NCBI RefSeq assembly: GCF_029168945.1
Contig: NC_083601.1
Coordinates: forward strand, 34,399,660 to 34,463,659
Reading direction: 5' to 3'
Length of the DNA stretch: 64,000 nt
DNA from: Cannabis sativa
Taxonomy: Eukaryota > Streptophyta > Magnoliopsida > Rosales > Cannabaceae
A program made the translations under genes and the position numbers. The notes under the pieces were generated by a model. The model had not been told where the DNA came from. It worked only from the letters and a program-made list of their open reading frames with translations, and ran no database searches. Of the stretch, positions 58,811-64,000 are shown one piece after another; position 1 is the stretch's first letter, and every line of letters begins with the position of its first letter.

Positions 58811-60615
58811 TGTCATGTGTTTGGAACAACCACTATCAAAATACCACATGTTAGAAGCAACAGTTTTAAAACAAGTAGAACCTACCAAGCATTTGTTTTT
58901 GACAACCCATTTTTGTTTTTGTAAAACATGTTTATTTCCAATGTAATTAGATTTAAACATGTTATGCATGGTTATGCATTTAGGTCGAATGTGACCTTTT
59001 ACTCCACAAAAATGGCAAATAGGAATGAAACGTCTTCCTTTCCCTTTGAAATTGTCAAACTTACCGTGCTGCTTCTTTTCTGTAACAACAGAGTGCTTTC
59101 TTTGTCGAGACGAAACTGTGAGGTAGAAACAGTTCTTCCGAAACAAAACTATTAGTGGTATTAGACACGGAGTTGATTTGGAACATAACCCAAATTTCCA
59201 AAGATGATTGGTTTGGCCAGATTTTTGAATTTTTTCAAAAATGGTGGAACCTGGATTTAACATTTTAACATTCTTTTTAATGTTATCAATTTCCTTGGTT
59301 AAAGAAATAATTTTTGACTCTTTTAAAGACAATTCAGATTCACAACATTTGAGTTTATCTTCCAACTCATTAATGTTGTTACACAAAATTTTATTATCTT
59401 TAACCAGGGAGCGATTTTCAGCACTAGTTTCCAACCACTTACCAAACATTACCTTGTAGGATTCAATCATGGAATCCTCATCAATTTCTGACTCATCCGA
59501 TTCGGATCCGGATTCTTCCTTGTTGTCATTGATCGGGATATTGTTCAAGCAAATGCTTTTTCCTTTTTCCCGCAAATTTCTTGACAAAACACTTGTTAGG
59601 ACAACTTTTTCTTTTTCATCCTCACTACTCTCGTAATCATCACTCCAAGTAACATTCAATCCCTTTTTATTTTTCTTTAAGGTATTAGCACATTCAGATT
59701 GAGTGTGACCAAAACCTTCACATTCTCTGCATTTAATACCTTTTTTATTGTTAGATGGAAAAGGTTTAGAGGGAATGTTACCAGAAATGTTACCTTTTGA
59801 GTTCTTTGAAAATAACTTTTTATTTCCACCAGATTTCATGAATTTTTGGAAATTTTTTGCCAATAGAACCATTTCATCATCATTTTCATCATCAGAAACA
59901 ATATTTTCAGAAGCATTAAAGGCAATACCTTTGCTTTTCTCATTCGAGAGATTTTGCTTTCTCTTTTTCTTGATTTGTTGATTCAACTCAAAGGTTCTTA
60001 AAGATCCCATGAGTTCCTCAACCTTCATTTTGCCAAAATCTTTCGCCTCTTCCATTGCAAGCAATTTTGTATCAAACCTGTCAGGAAGAACTCGAACAAT
60101 TTTTCGAACCAAGACAGATTCATCTAGTTTTTCTCCCAAGGCAAAAAACTCATTAGAGATGTCAGATAATCTTTCATAGAAATCATTTAAAGTTTCAGTA
60201 TCTGACATTCTCAATTCATCAAATCTAGTTTGAAGCATGGTAAATCGTGATCTATTTACATCAGCAGTACCTTCAAATTGAATTTGAAGGATTTCCCATG
60301 CTTCTTTTGCAGATTCACAAGATGAGATTAATTTAATAAAACCTTCACCAACACCATTAAAAATAGCATGTAAAGCCTTATTATTATAACCAGACAGTTT
60401 TTCATCTTCAGTGGTCCAACTGAGTTCAGATTTTACCTGAGTATTACCTTTTTCATCATTTTCAGTAGGTTGAGACCACCCTGTAAGAATAGCTCTCCAT
60501 GCTTTCTCATCTTGCGATTTGATGAAAGCTCTCATCCTGACCTTCCAATAAGGATAATTCGACTCATTCAATAGAGGAGGTCAGTAGATGGAACTTCCTT
60601 CGCAAACAAAGACAT
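58790..60615 (-). pseudogene. Sirevirus gag and protease start
   Basis: Open from 60571 to 58790 (593 codons). The likely original start is the ATG at 60615 (MSLFAKEVPS), separated from the main frame by one missing base near 60590. It contains the UBN2-type gag region (YPYWKVRMRAFIKSQDEKAW, AKEAWEILQIQFEG, FYERLSDISNEF), zinc knuckles CRECEGFGHTQSEC and CHFCGVKGHIRPKC, a Lys/Glu-rich spacer, and the protease-like WYFDSGCSKHM close to the end. A one-base deletion near 58815 throws it out of frame just after this motif. Gag would form the particle that packages the element RNA. Confidence 0.9.
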
Positions 60616-60669
60616 CTCACACAAAACAAGTTAAACGGAATAACCTCAAGATCTCACTAAGAATTTAGT

Positions 60670-60687
60670 GGCTCGGCTACGATACCA
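60670..60687 (-). promoter_or_regulatory. Primer-binding site of the Sirevirus, altered
   Basis: On the minus strand TGGTATCGTAGCCGAGCC lies two bases inside the 5' LTR. The usual plant site begins TGGTATCAGAGC; here CAGA reads CGTA. The copia element at 9802 has the normal sequence. The change may be an assembly artefact (see findings). Confidence 0.85.
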
Positions 60688-60689
60688 AT

Positions 60690-61911
60690 TGAAATTCCGT
60701 ATTTTAATATTTCCGGTTGATTATTTAATTAAATGATTAATTAAATGCGGAATAATAAAGCGTATCGAAAACGATTTTACGTAGTTACGAATGCAACTCT
60801 GTAACTCCAGAGAAACCCAGAAAAACAAACAGTGCATAAAAGTAAAAACACACAAGATTTTTGTACGTGGTTTCAACAATCCTTTCAGATTGTTACTAGT
60901 CCACGGGGCCACGCCCAGAGATAAGATTCATTAGATCGGTATCAAAAATACAAAGTAATTGACTTATGCATAAATAGACTCCCTCTTATTGTATGCCACA
61001 AGCTTGATGTATTCCACCTACTAACCGAATCTTGATAAAACTCCAAGTGCTCGAACTCCCTTCGATCACCTTGAAGAGTGCTTGAATCCTCCCGATTCAA
61101 GGCTTAAAGGCTATCTCCCGAAAGCCTATACAACCATCTCCCGAAGGTTGTGTGCTTGTATCCTCCCGATGCAAGACTTTAAAAGCAATCTCCCGAAAGC
61201 TTGTAAATACCCTTCTCCCGAAGGTGCACTAATGTTCTTCTTCGTTGTAGACTTGAATACAGACTCAAGACAATACAAACAACAAATAAACAGAGTAAGA
61301 GTAGAACAACTCTTCTCTACAAATCAAAGACTCTCTTTTCTAAAGATGTGAATGAAATTCAAAGATACAAGAGAGGTACCAAGAGAGGTACTAAACAAAG
61401 ACACTCTTTCCTTAAGATATGAAAGCAATTCTAAGTGTATGAAAGAGATACAAAACCTAGCTACTATAAGATGTATTTATAATGAATATACATCTCATAG
61501 ACAGCTTACATTCGGTCTGAACAAGACCTCAACCCACTAGAAACTTCCCTAAAATAATTCTTCAATCGATCCAGAATTTCCGTTTCTGTACATACAGAAT
61601 CGTGGGCAGTAACTACAACTTTCCTTTTATAGAAAAGGAAAGTTTAGCTCCGGTTTTCTCTTCAAGAAACCTGATCTTAGAAAATGGGAAACTCAACACA
61701 AGATCAGAATAACAGCTGGTTAGATAAAAAATGAAATGGGTAACCAAACTTACCATTTTTACCTTTTTTCCAAAAATAGGAAAGCTAGACAACTTTCCTT
61801 TCAAGTTTGAATAGACCAAATAGGAAACCATATTAATGTATACCAGCCGAAAATATACAATGAATAATAAAATATTTTTGTCAATTAAATATGCCAAAAA
61901 TGGAATTAACA
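60690..61911 (-). repeat. 5' LTR of the Sirevirus (right end on this strand)
   Basis: 1222 bp, same length as its partner. Single-base differences are mostly transitions (for example GCCGCAAGC/GCCACAAGC and CTCCTGAAGG/CTCCCGAAGG). A scrambled patch lies in the first 120 bp on this strand, where CAG/CTG of the partner are CG here. The target duplication ATTCA follows. Confidence 0.93.
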
Positions 61912-61916
61912 ATTCA

Positions 61917-62541
61917 TTTTATCATTTAATAAAACAGATGATCTTATTAGTAACTTTTATAAAATAAAAGATCAAATGATATTTACTTTGTCAAATTAGT
62001 GTCATACTGTACTTGTGCTGACTATTTTTTCATAAACATGTCACTTCGTTTTTTATATTCAAATTCAAATTTGTGCTTTAAATTTTCATATTTTTTTTTA
62101 TAAAACTAATTATTAATCTATATATCTTTTTGTAACTTTAATTATATATATAATTTCTAGCAAATACTAATTATTATAATTTCTAATTTAAAGACAATTC
62201 CTAACACGAACAGATACAAAAAATATAAACAGTTTTGTCATAAAATCTTTAAATCGGATTATTATTAAATTTTATTTTGACATACTATTTTAAAAAATAC
62301 AAAATTTATTTTATTATTTAACAAAACAGATGATCTTATTAGTAACTTTTATAAAATAAAAGATCAAATCATATTTACTTTATCAAATTAGTGTCATAAT
62401 GTATTTGTGCTGACCATTTTTTCATAAACATGTCACTTCGCTTTTATATTCAAATTCAAATTGGTGCTTTAAATTTTCATATTTTTTTATAAAACTAATT
62501 ATTAATCTATATATCTTTTTATAACTTCAATTATATATATA
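61917..62541. repeat. Right part of the hosting repeat and its tandem copy
   Basis: 61917-62191 completes the unit begun at 50825-50941 (joined length about 392 bp). 62192-62541 is a second copy: both contain AGACAATTCCTAACACGAAC, AACAGTTTTGTCATAAAATC, CAGATGATCTTATTAGTAAC and CATAAACATGTCACTTCG. The Sirevirus therefore sits inside one copy of a tandem duplication. Confidence 0.88.
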
Positions 62542-62880
62542 TAGGGCAAGACTATGGTAGGACCTAGCAAAAGTTCCCTACTGGTAGGGAACTTTTTTTG
62601 ACCACTGATTTTAGATCATGTGGTTATTATGATGTAAGGTGTATACTCTTACGATATGACTGCTTGTATACGATTAAAACTTTATACATATTATAATAAT
62701 ATTTAATTATATTTATTTTTTTAAAAAATAATATTAATTTTTATTTTGAATTATTTTTTTTAAGTTATTTTGAATTATTTTTTTAAAAAGTTATTTTGAA
62801 TTATTTTTATATTGGTATTTATTTTCAAAAAAGAATTATTTTTCTAAACTCATTTTTTTGGCTTTGTGTTACGAATTTTT
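62542..62880. other. AT-rich spacer with small foldback
   Basis: Begins GGGCAAGACTATGGTAGGAC and has the short palindrome TTCCCTACTGGTAGGGAA at about 62575-62592. The rest is AT-rich with repeated TTATTTTGAATTATTTTT. Possibly the end of another MITE; not resolved. Confidence 0.4.
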
Positions 62881-64000
62881 CTATTTATTACGCAAGTGTA
62901 CGTATCAAGTAGTATCTCACGCAAGTGAGGTCGAACCACAGGGAATTGGATTGAGTACTACTAAATTATAATTATGATTCTATTTGGTAAAATAATAAGT
63001 TGCAATTTTAAAAGTAAATAACTCAGAAATTAAAGAGAAAATAAACGAAGATTAATCAAGATGAGAGATTAGGGAGGTGAATCCTGTTGATAAGTTACCT
63101 ATGTTAATACCTAATTGCTATCCTTATCTCAATGTGAAAGACAGATTATAAATTAACCTAACTCTTTTCAGATCTTTTAGGTTCTAAATAATATGTTCTC
63201 TAATTAACTTCTTAATTAGATCAACACAAAATCAGCATTAAACAATAATCTATTAGTCACTAGGCTATGTAAATACTTTCGTTTTACATCAAAACCTAGA
63301 CTATCCAAATTTTAGCATTCCTAATTCTCACTTTTCAGATTTCGAATTAGGATCATAGAGCATGTAAAAGGTGATCAAGCTTACACATGAAATTAAACAC
63401 AAATAAAGATAATATTCACACATAAGATGAAGGAATGACAATTATTTATTAACTAGGCATAAACTTAAACAACATTCATCATCCTCCCTTATTGGGAAAT
63501 TTAGTTCATAATAACTCTAAAAACATCCATGATTAATTCAGAATTAAAAACAAACATAAAGATGAATAAAAAGGGTAAAAGAAAGAAACTAGAAGGTGGT
63601 ATCGCTCCGGGTCTTCAAGATAGCTTCCTCTCCACTTTGCCTCCACTATTAGGTCTATTTTTGCTTGCTTTTGACCTTCAATGTCGTATTCCTTATATAG
63701 GGATAAGTGGTGAGCCTCCAATTGAGTGAAAAATCAAAATTAGGTCAAATCTGCGATTTCCGTACATAGTCGCGACTAGCATTTAAGGCGAGTCGCGACT
63801 ACGAGCAAAACTCGAAAACCGAGTTTCGCCAATCTCACGAAGTCGCGACACGGGTCGCGACCGGAAAAAAGGGTCGCGACTGTGCTCATCGAGGTCGCGA
63901 CTACGATGCTTCAGGAACCAAATTTTCCAATTTTTCCAAGTTTGTCCCAGTTTTTCGCCATTTGACTGAATTCGAACTTTAACACCCCGGGAACCTGAAA
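62881..64000. mobile_element. Probable LTR-retrotransposon fragment, runs off the window
   Basis: Sequence such as CGCAAGTGTACGTATCAAGT, CTCACGCAAGTGAGGTCGAA and CCACAGGGAATTGG is a texture I associate with LTR regions of plant Ty3 elements (Tat/Athila-like). No LTR boundary or coding domain is visible in the window, so the class is a guess. The right-hand end holds the GTCGCGAC cluster. Confidence 0.4.
63769..63901. repeat. Cluster of six GTCGCGAC palindromes
   Basis: GTCGCGAC occurs at 63769, 63792, 63842, 63854, 63873 and 63894 within 133 bp, in otherwise AT-rich DNA. Surroundings include TTTCCGTACATAGTCGCGAC and CTCGAAAACCGAG. Spacing is irregular. Confidence 0.9.

Larger units (their letters stand above)
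50942..61911 (-). mobile_element. Sirevirus-like Ty1/copia LTR retrotransposon with extra ORF
   Basis: 10,970 bp, flanked by the 5-bp target duplication ATTCA (50937-50941 and 61912-61916). On the minus strand the order is LTR, primer site, gag, protease, integrase, reverse transcriptase, RNase H, a separate downstream ORF, polypurine tracts, LTR. Long LTRs (1222 bp each), a gag with a CHFCGVKGHIRPKC knuckle, YVDDIVFGSTS in the reverse transcriptase, several polypurine-like motifs before the 3' LTR and an ORF in the env position are features of the SIRE/Maximus (Sirevirus) lineage. LTRs differ at roughly ten single bases plus two small scrambled patches. gag-pol carries many one-base shifts, so this copy is not autonomous as assembled. 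Confidence 0.93.

Overview
This is plant nuclear DNA from a eudicot. It is AT-rich, genes have many short exons with GT..AG introns, untranslated and intergenic space is long, and transposable elements of several classes are nested in one another. The gene set and the retroelement types fit a rosid. A Cannabaceae-like source is only a guess from the look of the repeats. There are no operons, CRISPR arrays or bacterial features, and I saw no tRNA or rRNA gene.

Layout. 1-6070: AT-rich intergenic DNA with tandem and inverted repeats, including a near-perfect hairpin of about 100 bp per arm. 6071-6877 (-): single-exon gene for a serine-rich plant protein with a BKI1/MAKR/DUF1645-like short motif. 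7355-7689 (-): decayed RNase H-like retroelement fragment. 8626-9090 and 30632-31099: two diverged copies of one noncoding block. 9355-15675 (+): complete Ty1/copia element with 445-bp LTRs that differ at only two sites, a 5-bp target duplication and a broken gag-pol. 15681-23239: intergenic, with MITEs, an 80-95-bp tandem array carrying GGGCC and TATAAATA motifs, and a perfect (AG)55 tract. 23240-28252 (+): seven-exon gene for a plant protein with a bHLH-MYC_N-like N-terminus (the so-called WNK-related family); its 3.1-kb second intron is packed with MITEs. 28253-36600: intergenic, with MITEs, a G-rich minisatellite and a 2438-bp solo LTR. 37338-46254 (+): 20-exon germinal-centre-kinase-type MAP4K gene, fully reconstructable to 692 codons. 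47272-49606 (-): four-exon PRA1.H-type gene of 242 codons, convergent with the kinase. 50942-61911 (-): an 11-kb Sirevirus-like Ty1/copia element with 1222-bp LTRs and an extra intact 572-codon ORF between pol and the 3' LTR, inserted into a tandemly duplicated repeat. 62880-64000: part of another LTR-type repeat with a cluster of GTCGCGAC palindromes.

The three multi-exon genes are housekeeping or signalling genes (kinase signalling, membrane trafficking, a putative transcription-related protein) and need not act together. The kinase and WNK-related genes appear to keep an ancient neighbourhood shared with Arabidopsis chromosome 3.

The most notable points are: (i) a recurrent CAG/CTG-to-CG signature in the Sirevirus (between its LTRs, in its primer-binding site and in its ORF) that no ordinary mutation process explains and that looks like an assembly or basecalling artefact at methylated CHG sites; (ii) the intact env-position ORF beside a broken gag-pol; (iii) a copia element with nearly identical LTRs but a dead coding region; (iv) a duplicated splice donor in the WNK-related gene; and (v) the paired noncoding blocks 22 kb apart. 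I found no convincing wholly new system.
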